Program-made: the position numbers and the translations under genes | The notes under the pieces: model-generated | What the model saw: the letters and a program-made list of their open reading frames with translations, nothing else | Databases searched by the model: none | What the model was told of the DNA's origin: nothing | In this document: one piece after another, positions 44,946 through 53,126 of the stretch | Layout of the letters: each line of letters opens with the position of its first letter | Numbering within the stretch: the stretch's first letter is position 1 | NCBI GenBank assembly: GCA_040386335.1 | Contig: JAZKFT010000045.1 | Span: 1 to 64,000, forward strand | Direction: 5' to 3' | DNA: 64,000 nucleotides | Source: JAZKFT01 sp040386335 | GTDB taxonomy: Bacteria; Bacteroidota; Bacteroidia; Chitinophagales; Chitinophagaceae

Positions 44946-45839
44946 ATGGAACTATCTAAACAAATACACCAACCTGATACTGCTGTAGAAAACGACGACC
45001 ATTGGACGGAGATCATCAGGCCAAAGTCCAATTTATTCGATCTGCGTTTGGCAGAAGTATGGCGTTACCGCGACCTGGTAATGATGTTTGTAAAACGGGA
45101 TATCGTTGCCAATTACAAGCAAACGATACTTGGGCCGATCTGGATCTTTTTGCAGCCCATTATGACGTCACTGATGTATGTGATCGTTTTTGGAAAAATT
45201 GCAAGTATTTCCACAGATGGTGTTCCCATGATGGTGTTTTACCTGGCGGGGGTGATGCTGTGGAGTTATTTTGCCGAATGCTTTAACAAAACAGCGACGG
45301 TATTTAAAGACAATGCTTCCATATTCGGCAAAGTGTATTTTCCCCGTTTGGTGATGCCACTGGCCCTGGTGATTTCCAACCTGGTGAAGCTGGGTATCCA
45401 GTTTATATTGTTCCTGATTGTTTGGGGATATTACTTGTATAAAGGCCAGGTGCATCCGAATGGCTACCTGCTTTTATTTCCTGTGCTTATATTACTTGTT
45501 GCAGGTATCAGCCTGGGTACAGGCATGATCATATCTTCACTTACCACCAAGTACCGTGACCTGATTTTTTTACTAACGTTTGGCATCCAATTATTTATGT
45601 ATGCCACACCAGTCATATATCCTTTATCAGTGGTTTCGGCCAAGTATCCCAAAATGGCCAGTGTGATTAAGGCTAACCCACTTACGGCCATTATGGAGAC
45701 ATTTAGAAAAGGATTTTTAGGAACCGGAGAATTTAGCTGGGGCGGCCTGGCATATGCTGCTGCATTTACAGCGGCGCTATTGGCCATTGGTACGGTTGTT
45801 TTTAACAGGGTAGAAAAGAATTTTATGGATACAGTTTAA
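44946..45839 (+). CDS. ABC-2 type polysaccharide export permease (Wzm)
   Basis: A 297-residue membrane protein with six predicted transmembrane segments in the last 230 residues and a cytoplasmic N-terminus containing LAEVWRYRDLVMMFVKRDIVANYKQ, the amphipathic coupling region typical of Wzm/TagG permeases. LGPIWIFLQPIMTSLMYVIVFGK is also family-typical. With Wzt it moves undecaprenyl-linked glycan across the inner membrane. The ATP-binding partner starts 15 bp downstream. Confidence 0.94.
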   Translation: MELSKQIHQPDTAVENDDHWTEIIRPKSNLFDLRLAEVWRYRDLVMMFVKRDIVANYKQTILGPIWIFLQPIMTSLMYVIVFGKIASISTDGVPMMVFYLAGVMLWSYFAECFNKTATVFKDNASIFGKVYFPRLVMPLALVISNLVKLGIQFILFLIVWGYYLYKGQVHPNGYLLLFPVLILLVAGISLGTGMIISSLTTKYRDLIFLLTFGIQLFMYATPVIYPLSVVSAKYPKMASVIKANPLTAIMETFRKGFLGTGEFSWGGLAYAAAFTAALLAIGTVVFNRVEKNFMDTV

Positions 45840-45854
45840 TACCGAAAAAGACAA

Positions 45855-47144
45855 ATGAGTGAAGTAGTTATAAAAGTAGAAGATGTATCTAAACAATACC
45901 GCTTGGGTACGGTAGGCACCGGCACATTAAGCCACGACCTCAATCGTATTTGGGCTCGCGTACGGGGCAAAGAAGATCCCTTTGCCAAACTGGGAGACAC
46001 CAACGATCGTACTACCAAAGGACAAAGTGATTTTGTGTGGAGTTTGAAGGACATCAATTTTGAAGTAAAACTTGGCGCGGTACTGGGTATTATTGGCCGC
46101 AACGGCGCTGGTAAAAGCACCCTGTTAAAAATACTGAGCCGCACCACCTCCCCTACCACCGGAAACATTAAGATCAAAGGCCGTGTAGCGAGTTTGCTAG
46201 AGGTGGGTACTGGTTTTCACCCTGAACTGACCGGAAAAGAAAATATTTACCTCAATGGCGCCATATTGGGGATGAACAAAGCGGAGATAGCCAGGAAGTT
46301 TGATGAGATAGTAGATTTTAGCGGGGTGGAGCGATATATAAATACCCCGGTAAAACGCTATAGCAGCGGAATGTATGTGCGGCTGGCATTTGCAGTGGCG
46401 GCGAACCTTGAACCTGATATCCTGATTGTGGATGAAGTGCTGGCAGTAGGTGACGCCGAGTTTCAAAAGAAATGCCTGGGCAAAATGAAGGACGTGAGCG
46501 TTAATGATGGCAGAACAGTATTATTTGTCAGCCACAACATGGCTGCGGTAAAGCAATTATGTACCAGCGGCATTGTTTTGCAGCACGGCAAACTGGTATA
46601 TTCCGGTACGGAATTAGAGGCCGTAAATTACTATCAAAGCTCTACAGATAGTATCTCCCAGTTTATGCATGAAGGTTCTTTGGAGACTGCACCAGGTAAC
46701 TATAATATCAGAATACTTTCTTTTGCCGTTACACCTCTTTCAGGCGAAATATTATCGGTATCAAGCGGATTTGCATTTGAGCTCGTTTTCTATAATACAA
46801 AACCTGATATTAATCTGGACGCTACTTTTGAATTAAGAACTTTGGATGAAATAGCAGTGTTTCATCATGGTTCAATTTTAAGTACACAGAAAGATTCTAG
46901 GCAAGGTATCTATACAGTAAAAGGCTCATTGCCGCCGTTTTTTATCAATGCAGGAATTTATAAGTTTAACCTGATTTTTGGGGAGAATCAACGATATGCG
47001 TTATTTGCCGTGACCGATTTTATCCAGTTTGAAATTTTAAATGAAAGTATCGGTTCAAATAATAGTGTGTTGCCCGGGGTATTGCGGCCCAATATTGATT
47101 ATGATGTTTCATTTTCAAAGGCTAAAGAACTAAATTATTCATGA
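45855..47144 (+). CDS. ABC transporter ATP-binding protein with C-terminal glycan-binding domain (Wzt, copy 1)
   Basis: A 429-residue protein. The nucleotide-binding domain has Walker A GRNGAGKST (about residue 81), the signature YSSGM and Walker B ILIVDEVLAVGD. It also carries the family insertion TVGTGTLSHDLNRIWARVRGKEDPF in the first strand region. From about residue 265 a separate beta domain follows, equivalent to the Wzt C-terminal domain that reads the non-reducing end of O-antigen. This C-terminal half is visibly more AT-rich than the ATPase part. A paralogue with a different C-terminus is at 60312. The stop overlaps the next start by 4 bp (ATGA). Confidence 0.93.
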   Translation: MSEVVIKVEDVSKQYRLGTVGTGTLSHDLNRIWARVRGKEDPFAKLGDTNDRTTKGQSDFVWSLKDINFEVKLGAVLGIIGRNGAGKSTLLKILSRTTSPTTGNIKIKGRVASLLEVGTGFHPELTGKENIYLNGAILGMNKAEIARKFDEIVDFSGVERYINTPVKRYSSGMYVRLAFAVAANLEPDILIVDEVLAVGDAEFQKKCLGKMKDVSVNDGRTVLFVSHNMAAVKQLCTSGIVLQHGKLVYSGTELEAVNYYQSSTDSISQFMHEGSLETAPGNYNIRILSFAVTPLSGEILSVSSGFAFELVFYNTKPDINLDATFELRTLDEIAVFHHGSILSTQKDSRQGIYTVKGSLPPFFINAGIYKFNLIFGENQRYALFAVTDFIQFEILNESIGSNNSVLPGVLRPNIDYDVSFSKAKELNYS

Positions 47145-47545
47145 CCGCTCCCTATATCATACACTTACCCAAGACTTTGGATCCAAGGGGTAACCTTTCG
47201 TTTGTAGAAGAATACAACCATATCCCATTTAAAATCGAAAGAGTTTTTTGGACTTATGATGTTCCTGGTGGCGAACAAAGAGGAGGCCATGCTTATAAAA
47301 AACAAGAGGAAATTATTATTGCACTGAGCGGTAGTTTTGATGTAGTTATCACAAATCCAGATTTGTCTCAGATACGATTTTCTCTCAACCGTTCATATTA
47401 TGGTTTATACCTGCCTCCCTTAACCTGGAGGCATATGGATAATTTTTCAACGAATTCTCTGAGTTTGCATTTGTCAAGCAGCAGCTATTCTGAATTTGAT
47501 TATGTACGGGATTTTAGCCACCTGATAAATCTTGGGAAAATATGA
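47141..47545 (+). CDS. FdtA/QdtA-like cupin, variant motif RGGHAY
   Basis: A 134-residue WxcM-like/FdtA cupin. These enzymes move the keto group of dTDP-4-keto-6-deoxyglucose to C3, before transamination to Fuc3N or Qui3N. The fold markers are DPRGNLSFVEE, FKIERVFWTYDVPGGEQRGGHAY, LSGSFDVV and YYGLYLPPLTW. The usual RGxHAH, whose two histidines act in catalysis, is RGGHAY here (His50 kept, Tyr52 in place of the second His). The protein may have changed specificity or pair with the canonical copy directly downstream. The overlaps with both neighbours are 4 bp. Confidence 0.85.
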   Translation: MTAPYIIHLPKTLDPRGNLSFVEEYNHIPFKIERVFWTYDVPGGEQRGGHAYKKQEEIIIALSGSFDVVITNPDLSQIRFSLNRSYYGLYLPPLTWRHMDNFSTNSLSLHLSSSSYSEFDYVRDFSHLINLGKI

Positions 47546-47955
47546 CCGGCGATGTAACAGTTTTTGATTGTTCGATCATCTATTTGCCGAAAATCGGGGA
47601 CAGAAACGGACATGTAACACCTGTAAATAATTTGCATGAGATACCTTTTGGTGTTAAACGTGTTTTTTATTTGTATGACATTCCAGGGGGAGAGTCAAGG
47701 GGAGCCCACGCCCATAAAGAATGCCACCAATTTTTAGTAGCAGCCAGTGGCTCTTTTGAAGTGTTATTGGATGATGGAAAATCGAAAAAATTAGTGCAGC
47801 TTAACAGGCCTCATATGGGCTTGCATATTCTGCCGGGCATCTGGGCGTCGGAAATTAATTTTTCAGCAGGTGCTATCTGTTTGGTTCTTGCATCCCATCT
47901 TTACGATGAAACCGATTATATAAGGGACTATCAAAACTTTTTAGACAGGAAATGA
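47542..47955 (+). CDS. FdtA/QdtA-like dTDP-4-keto-6-deoxyglucose 3,4-ketoisomerase
   Basis: A 137-residue cupin with the complete family motif RGAHAHKE (His56, His58), a preceding VFYLYDIPGG and a following QFLVAASGSFEVLLDDG. It ends with ASHLYDETDYIRDY, typical of FdtA/QdtA. It should make dTDP-3-keto-6-deoxyhexose for the aminotransferase at 53127. The dTDP-glucose pathway enzymes RmlA and RmlB are not in the window and must be supplied from elsewhere. Start and stop overlap neighbours by 4 bp. Confidence 0.9.
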   Translation: MTGDVTVFDCSIIYLPKIGDRNGHVTPVNNLHEIPFGVKRVFYLYDIPGGESRGAHAHKECHQFLVAASGSFEVLLDDGKSKKLVQLNRPHMGLHILPGIWASEINFSAGAICLVLASHLYDETDYIRDYQNFLDRK

Positions 47956-48506
47956 TAACTGTTTTTGAAAATATTTCTACCATTTTACAGACTGTGTCTC
48001 CTGCGGATGCAGCCGATATTTGTAAGCTCAGAAATAACCCTGGTATAAATAAATACTTATCAAGTTCGGAAGCGGTGTCAGAAGATCAGCAACGGATTTG
48101 GATTAATAATAATTTGGAAAAAGGGGATGGGCTTTATTTAAAAATACTTGACCGCAAATCCCGGGAATTCAGTGGAACTATTTCCATCTACAATGTAGAC
48201 CGGACAAATAACTATGCAGACTTTGGTAGGTATATTTGTACGAGCCCTCTACACTCTATTGAAGCGGAATGGATGGTACTTCAAATAGGTTTTGATATTA
48301 TGAGACTGGAGAAAATGTATTGCAGAACAGCCGAAGAAAATACCAAGGTTTGGAACCAGCATTACAAATTTGGTTTTATAGATGACGGATTTGAATTGCT
48401 CGAACCAAAAAAATTAGTGATAAGAAAGCAGGAACTTACCACCGGACAGTTTAGAAATTTTGATTACAGTAAGATTATTAAATTAATAGAGCGTTTTGGA
48501 AAATAG
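47952..48506 (+). CDS. GNAT-family N-acyltransferase
   Basis: A 184-residue RimJ/RimL-like GNAT protein. It shows the N-terminal LQTVSPADAADICKLRNNP, central strands (YLKILDRKSREFSGTISIYNVD) and the acyl-CoA-binding region (AEWMVLQIGFDIMRLEKMYCRT followed by ENTKVWNQHYKFGF). In this setting it could acylate an amino sugar or take part in acyl-chain preparation with the FkbH-ACP pair. It is coupled by 4-bp overlap to the cupin, and its end overlaps the next TTG start by 11 bp. Confidence 0.82.
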   Translation: MITVFENISTILQTVSPADAADICKLRNNPGINKYLSSSEAVSEDQQRIWINNNLEKGDGLYLKILDRKSREFSGTISIYNVDRTNNYADFGRYICTSPLHSIEAEWMVLQIGFDIMRLEKMYCRTAEENTKVWNQHYKFGFIDDGFELLEPKKLVIRKQELTTGQFRNFDYSKIIKLIERFGK

Positions 48507-48909
48507 TAATAAACTTGTGCTTCATCATACAGGGTTTATAGTATCCGACATTGATAAATGGGCCGCTAAAATGTTGTTCGAACAAAAAACAAATGAGGTT
48601 TTTGATGCGTTGCAAAATGCGCGCCTTGTGTTGTATAAAAACTTTTCGCCTGTTCTGATCGAGCTGATACAGCCGGTTAGCGAAAAGTCTTTTACATGGA
48701 ATAGCCTGCAAAAGAACGGTGAACATTTTAACCACTTCTGCTATGAAGTGGATAACATGGAGGTTTTGAATAGTTATATCACCCGTTTCCGGCTAATTAA
48801 AGTCATGGATCCGATACCTGCTTTGCTTTTCGAGAACAGGTATGTGTGTTTTTATTATACCCGAACTAAACAGGTAGTAGAATTTATTATCAACAATTAT
48901 GAAAATTAG
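48496..48909 (+). CDS. VOC-superfamily (glyoxalase/epimerase-like) protein
   Basis: A 137-residue protein with the paired beta-alpha-beta-beta-beta modules of the VOC fold: LHHTGFIVSDIDKWAAKM at the start, VLIELIQPVSEKS, then HFNHFCYEVDNMEVLNSYI and RYVCFYYTRTKQVVEFI. His and Glu metal ligands are plausible in HHTG, ELIQP, HFCYEV and VEFI. The start is a TTG at 48496 overlapping the previous stop; GTG at 48517 is the next candidate. Relatives include methylmalonyl-CoA epimerases and glyoxalases. Its place next to FkbH and ACP suggests it acts on a small acyl group. Confidence 0.8.
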   Translation: MENSNKLVLHHTGFIVSDIDKWAAKMLFEQKTNEVFDALQNARLVLYKNFSPVLIELIQPVSEKSFTWNSLQKNGEHFNHFCYEVDNMEVLNSYITRFRLIKVMDPIPALLFENRYVCFYYTRTKQVVEFIINNYEN

Positions 48910-50449
48910 GGTTTTATCAGATATAACAATGAATTCGTTTGCCAGGGAATTTTCTGGTATTAAAGAAGGCGCTGAAATAGACGTTGTATATTCTGAGGAT
49001 CTGATAGCAGGTATACAATTAATTGATAAAGAAAGTTTAGAAGATTTCAGTTTCGTATTTGTTCATTTCGATTGTTTTTATAACAAAAGGGATAGTGAGT
49101 ATATACACCAGTTATTGGCAACGATTAATACTTTTTCCCTTAACTTGAAACCTCTTGTTATTTGCAGTAATGCTATCCACGAAGCTTTTCCAATTGGAGC
49201 TGTAAGTAAAACTTTGGGACATAGTATCCAGGCAATAATTGATGCCCGCGAAATGATCGATGAGCTAACTGCCGCTAATAATATCGTCTTTTTCGATTTT
49301 TGTAGCAGCTTGTATTCTGTTGGATATCATAATGGCTATAACTATAACCTGGGGCACCTGTACCAAATGCCTTATACCAAGCCGTTGCTCAGGAAAATGG
49401 CACTTGACTTTGCGCAGCTGATTGATCTTTATACCACTGCTGAAAAAAAGCTGTTGGTGCTTGACTGCGACAATACGCTTTGGAAAGGGATCATAGGGGA
49501 AGATGGCATAGATTCAGTACAGTGCGACCTGAATGCTGACGGTATTATCCATTATCATTTTCAACAGTTTCTTAAACAGCGTAAAAGTGAAGGCTTTTTG
49601 TTATGTATTTGTTCTAAAAATAACGAAGCAGACGTAAAGGAAGTATTTGTGAAAAAGACAATGCCCTTGCAATGGGATGATTTTATAGTAAAAAAAGTAA
49701 ACTGGAAGGACAAACACCTAAACATTAATGACATATTGCAGGAGTTAAGTCTCGGCATGGACTCTTGTGTTTTTATCGATGACAGCGATTTTGAAATAAA
49801 TATGGTAAAGGAATTTTTGCCATCGGTTACGACTTTTAAGTTTACACCGGACTACACACAGTTTCTTGCCCTTACCCGTGAGGTTGTTTTCAGGCGGAAA
49901 GTGATTTCCGACGAAGATCAAAACAAAACCAGAAATTACCAGGAAGAGCAAATCAGGAAGAATGAACTTTTATCATTTTCATCGGTGGATGATTATGTTA
50001 AAAGCCTGGAAATAAAGCTGGAAATAAAAAAAAATGATGTGAATGATTTTGAAAGACTTTCACAGCTAATGGAAAAAACCAACCAGTTTAATTTTAATAA
50101 AAAACCGTATTCAGTTTCCGACCTGCACAATTTTACAGGTTCCGGAAAAGGTACCATTTATTCATTAAAAGTTTCAGACAAATATGGTGACTATGGCACT
50201 GTAGGTCTGCTTTTTATAAGGGTAAGCCAGCAAATTGCTACTATAGAGAATTATATAATGAGCTGCAGGGTGCTTGGACGGCATATCGAATTTGATTTTT
50301 ACAACCAAGTAATTGCCGATTTGACATCAGAAGGAATAGCAGTGGAGCAGATTTTGTTTGTAAAAACCGCAAAAAACAAACCCGCTGAAGAATTCTTAAA
50401 TAAAATAAATTATGCAAATATCAACAGACCAGTTAGCGCCAATATTTAA
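48899..50449 (+). CDS. FkbH-like HAD-IIIC protein (glyceryl-ACP-type acyl loading)
   Basis: A 516-residue protein. Residues about 1-180 form an N-terminal domain (FDCFYNKRD, SNAIHEAFPIG). The HAD-IIIC domain follows with the DxDxT motif LDCDNTLWKGIIGEDG (Asp189, Asp191), LCICSKNNEADV and CVFIDDSDFEINMV. The last 130 residues are GNAT-like (RLSQLMEKTNQFNFN, SCRVLGRHIEF). FkbH proteins of polyketide pathways transfer a glyceryl group from 1,3-bisphosphoglycerate to an acyl carrier protein. The next gene, overlapping by 38 bp, is an ACP, which strongly supports an acyl-loading role here. Confidence 0.9.
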   Translation: MKIRVLSDITMNSFAREFSGIKEGAEIDVVYSEDLIAGIQLIDKESLEDFSFVFVHFDCFYNKRDSEYIHQLLATINTFSLNLKPLVICSNAIHEAFPIGAVSKTLGHSIQAIIDAREMIDELTAANNIVFFDFCSSLYSVGYHNGYNYNLGHLYQMPYTKPLLRKMALDFAQLIDLYTTAEKKLLVLDCDNTLWKGIIGEDGIDSVQCDLNADGIIHYHFQQFLKQRKSEGFLLCICSKNNEADVKEVFVKKTMPLQWDDFIVKKVNWKDKHLNINDILQELSLGMDSCVFIDDSDFEINMVKEFLPSVTTFKFTPDYTQFLALTREVVFRRKVISDEDQNKTRNYQEEQIRKNELLSFSSVDDYVKSLEIKLEIKKNDVNDFERLSQLMEKTNQFNFNKKPYSVSDLHNFTGSGKGTIYSLKVSDKYGDYGTVGLLFIRVSQQIATIENYIMSCRVLGRHIEFDFYNQVIADLTSEGIAVEQILFVKTAKNKPAEEFLNKINYANINRPVSANI

Positions 50450-50639
50450 ATCTGTTTTTGGCGAAGGGGTGGAAATAAGTGCCGATTCTGACAAGGATAA
50501 TACCGAATCATGGGATTCTCTTGGCCACCTGAACCTCATTGTGGAGCTCGAAGACAGTTTGGGAATTTCATTTTCCAAGCATGAGATTGAAAAAATAAAA
50601 TCTGTCGGTGACATTATCGAGATTATCAAAACCAAATAG
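50412..50639 (+). CDS. acyl carrier protein
   Basis: A 75-residue acidic protein with the phosphopantetheine attachment motif DSLGHLNLI (Ser36) and the four-helix ACP pattern, ending SVGDIIEIIKTK. Its start lies inside the FkbH gene (38-bp overlap), so the two are produced together. It is not the fatty-acid ACP, judging by context, but a dedicated carrier for the acyl group loaded by the FkbH-like protein. Confidence 0.93.
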   Translation: MQISTDQLAPIFKSVFGEGVEISADSDKDNTESWDSLGHLNLIVELEDSLGISFSKHEIEKIKSVGDIIEIIKTK

Positions 50640-50696
50640 GATGATTGTTAAAATAGCCCGGTTACTGGGCCTAATACATCTCATAAAAACAAAAAA

Positions 50697-51467
50697 ATGA
50701 AAACAAATACCCTTAGCGACATAGATATCGTAAAGTCTTACAGCACAGCCGATCATACCAATAGAAGTTCGTTAGGAGACCTGATGTTTAATTCGTCCAT
50801 TCCACGGGAGGAATTGATGAACAATATTTCTTTGTTTATTGACCGGAGAAATTTGTCGAGAATTTTATTTATCAACGAATTGTACCAAAAGATTCTTCCC
50901 CTGCACGGAAATATAATAGAGTTTGGAACCAGGTATGGTACCAATCTTTCTTTATTTACATCCCTTCGTGGCATATTCGAGCCATTTAATCATAACAGGA
51001 AAGTCATTGCTTTTGACACTTTCAGTGGTTTCCCCGAGGTGTCTGAAGAAGATAAAAACAATAAATTTTCGTGGCAAAGCGGTGATTATTCAGTACCTGA
51101 ACTGTACGAAGATTATCTCGAACAGGTTCTTACAGTACACGAACAATTAGCGCCCTTGCCGGGCATTAAGAAGTTCGAGTTGGTAAAGGGCGATGCCACT
51201 GCCACCATTCATGAATATCTTGCCAGCCGGCAGGAAACGATTATTGCCCTGGCCTATTTTGATTTCGACCTCTATTCTCCCACGAAGACCTGCCTTGAGG
51301 CTATTGTTCCTTACCTCACAAAAGGTGCTGTAATTGGTTTTGATGAAATAAATGTGGCCGAATGGCCCGGCGAAACAGCAGCCCTCCGTGAAGTGCTTGG
51401 GACAAAAAATTTTAGGATATATCACTCTGCTTTCAGGGCAAATGCTGGGTATATGATATTTGAATAG
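50697..51467 (+). CDS. TylF/MycF-like SAM-dependent O-methyltransferase
   Basis: A 256-residue protein. Features are the SAM-binding IIEFGTRYGTNLSLFTSLRG, the acidic ribose-binding VIAFDTFSGFPEVSE, and FELVKGDATATIHEYL. The metal-site region ALAYFDFDLYSPTKTCLEAI and GAVIGFDEINVAEWPGETAAL follow, as in macrocin O-methyltransferases. It could methylate a sugar hydroxyl or the hydroxyl of the ACP-bound acyl group. A 57-bp spacer after the ACP gene contains a short GCCC/GGGC hairpin. Confidence 0.85.
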   Translation: MKTNTLSDIDIVKSYSTADHTNRSSLGDLMFNSSIPREELMNNISLFIDRRNLSRILFINELYQKILPLHGNIIEFGTRYGTNLSLFTSLRGIFEPFNHNRKVIAFDTFSGFPEVSEEDKNNKFSWQSGDYSVPELYEDYLEQVLTVHEQLAPLPGIKKFELVKGDATATIHEYLASRQETIIALAYFDFDLYSPTKTCLEAIVPYLTKGAVIGFDEINVAEWPGETAALREVLGTKNFRIYHSAFRANAGYMIFE

Positions 51468-51562
51468 TGTTTTAAAAGACCTGCCACCATATAGCAGGTG
51501 GCCGGTTTGACGATCCTGCTTAAAGGTGACTGAATTTGAAAGATTAATAATGCAAGGTTTAT

Positions 51563-52105
51563 ATGCCAACAATCCATCGCAGTGCTGAAGTGGAATCCTC
51601 CAGAATAGGGGAAGGCACCCAAATCTGGCAATTTGTGGTCATTCTTAAAAATGCAGTTATTGGCAAGGATTGTAATATTAACTGCCATACTTTTATTGAA
51701 AACGATGTGGTCATCGGAGATAATGTTACGGTAAAGTCAGGCGTTTATCTATGGGATGGACTTAGGGTTGGGGACAACGTTTTTATTGGCCCCAACGCGA
51801 CATTTGTCAATGATAAATTCCCAGCTTCCAGGCAGCGTCCTGTCCAATTTCAAACAACGGTGATCGAGTCACATGTTTCGATTGGAGCAGGTTCGGTAAT
51901 TCTTGGCGGACTTAAAATTGGAAGTTATTCCCTAATTGGGGCAGGTGCTGTGGTAACCAAAGATATTCTGCCCCACTCATTGGTAATCGGTAACCCCGGC
52001 CGGATTGTTGCATATATTGATGAGGCAGGAAAAAAACTTCGTTGGTTGGATGATTGCTATATTTCTGAAACAGGGAAAAAGTATCATTTTAAAAAAATCA
52101 AGTGA
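51563..52105 (+). CDS. hexapeptide-repeat acyltransferase (WlbB/FdtC-like)
   Basis: A 180-residue left-handed beta-helix acyltransferase with many imperfect hexapeptides (GEGTQI, GKDCNI, GDNVTV, GDNVFI, GAGSVI, GAGAVV). The conserved FVNDKFPASRQRP segment is typical of enzymes acylating 3-amino sugars, such as FdtC and WlbB. The expected reaction is acyl transfer to the 3-amino group made by the DegT enzyme at 53127. The donor could be acetyl-CoA or the acyl-ACP of this cluster. Confidence 0.9.
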   Translation: MPTIHRSAEVESSRIGEGTQIWQFVVILKNAVIGKDCNINCHTFIENDVVIGDNVTVKSGVYLWDGLRVGDNVFIGPNATFVNDKFPASRQRPVQFQTTVIESHVSIGAGSVILGGLKIGSYSLIGAGAVVTKDILPHSLVIGNPGRIVAYIDEAGKKLRWLDDCYISETGKKYHFKKIK

Positions 52106-52325
52106 GTGTGACAGTTTTAAATTTTTACATTTTTGATTACACTACCAGTTCTCCTGGTACCTCTATAATGTTACTCCTGATTCAGAAATGAAATTGGGTA
52201 GGATATTTTAGTAAAGCAATTTTTCTGTCGTTCGTTTTGCAAGTTCTATAGAATAACTTTTGATACCCTCCTAAACACAAACCTAACACTTGCGTTTAAG
52301 AAACTTGGGGGCTAATTACACTATT

Positions 52326-53024
52326 ATGAAAAGTACACCTGAAGATTTTTCCTCCTTTTATTCGGACGCTATTTTGGCATTCGATGTTTTATTTGTAGAA
52401 AAAGCGTATGCCCAGTTTAGGCCCTATTTTAAAGGCAAATCATGTTTGGAACTCGGGCCTGCAACGGGATATATGACCAGGCTTTTGATTGACGATTTCG
52501 AAAAAGTTACTGTAGTAGAAGGTTCTGAATCACTGATAGCTCAAATTCCCAACCATGTAAAACTGGTAAAACATTTTGCTTTGTTTGAAGAGTTTGAACC
52601 AGGGGAACAATTTGACACCATCATCGTAAATCATGTATTAGAACACATAGAGCATCCGGTTGAATTATTATTGCGAATAAAGAGGTGGCTTAAACCAGCC
52701 GGATCACTTATAGTTGGCGTACCTAATTCCCAATCATTTCACCGGTTGGCAGCTGTTAAAATGGGTTTGCTAAAAACTGAAGACGAATTAAACACCAGGG
52801 ATATTGCGCTAGGCCACCACAGGGTCTATGATTTAAAACTATTGAAGGAGCATGTATTGGCTGCAGGGTACACTATCACTGATGAGGGAGGTGTTTTCCT
52901 GAAATTTTTATCCAATCATCAAATTGAACAACAACTCAACCGAAACATAATTGATGCTTATTTTGAACTGGGAAAGGAATTTAAAGAAAATAGCGCCGAG
53001 ATATACTTAATTCTTACCCTTTAA
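52326..53024 (+). CDS. class I SAM-dependent methyltransferase
   Basis: A 232-residue protein of the Methyltransf_23 type with motif I CLELGPATGYMTRLL, the acidic loop VTVVEGSESL and TIIVNHVLEHIEHPVELLLRI. The ATG at 52326 is chosen over an upstream TTG at 52290. The substrate is unknown; probably a sugar or glycan. It stands alone between 100-200 bp spacers, in the AT-rich middle of the module. Confidence 0.83.
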   Translation: MKSTPEDFSSFYSDAILAFDVLFVEKAYAQFRPYFKGKSCLELGPATGYMTRLLIDDFEKVTVVEGSESLIAQIPNHVKLVKHFALFEEFEPGEQFDTIIVNHVLEHIEHPVELLLRIKRWLKPAGSLIVGVPNSQSFHRLAAVKMGLLKTEDELNTRDIALGHHRVYDLKLLKEHVLAAGYTITDEGGVFLKFLSNHQIEQQLNRNIIDAYFELGKEFKENSAEIYLILTL

Positions 53025-53126
53025 TTTTTTTTTTGAATGCTTCAACCGTTTTAAATTGGCGGCCCTATTGGTTTTTAGTGGCAGATGCTACTGATGAACC
53101 AGGAAATAACCACTTAAAGAACGATA

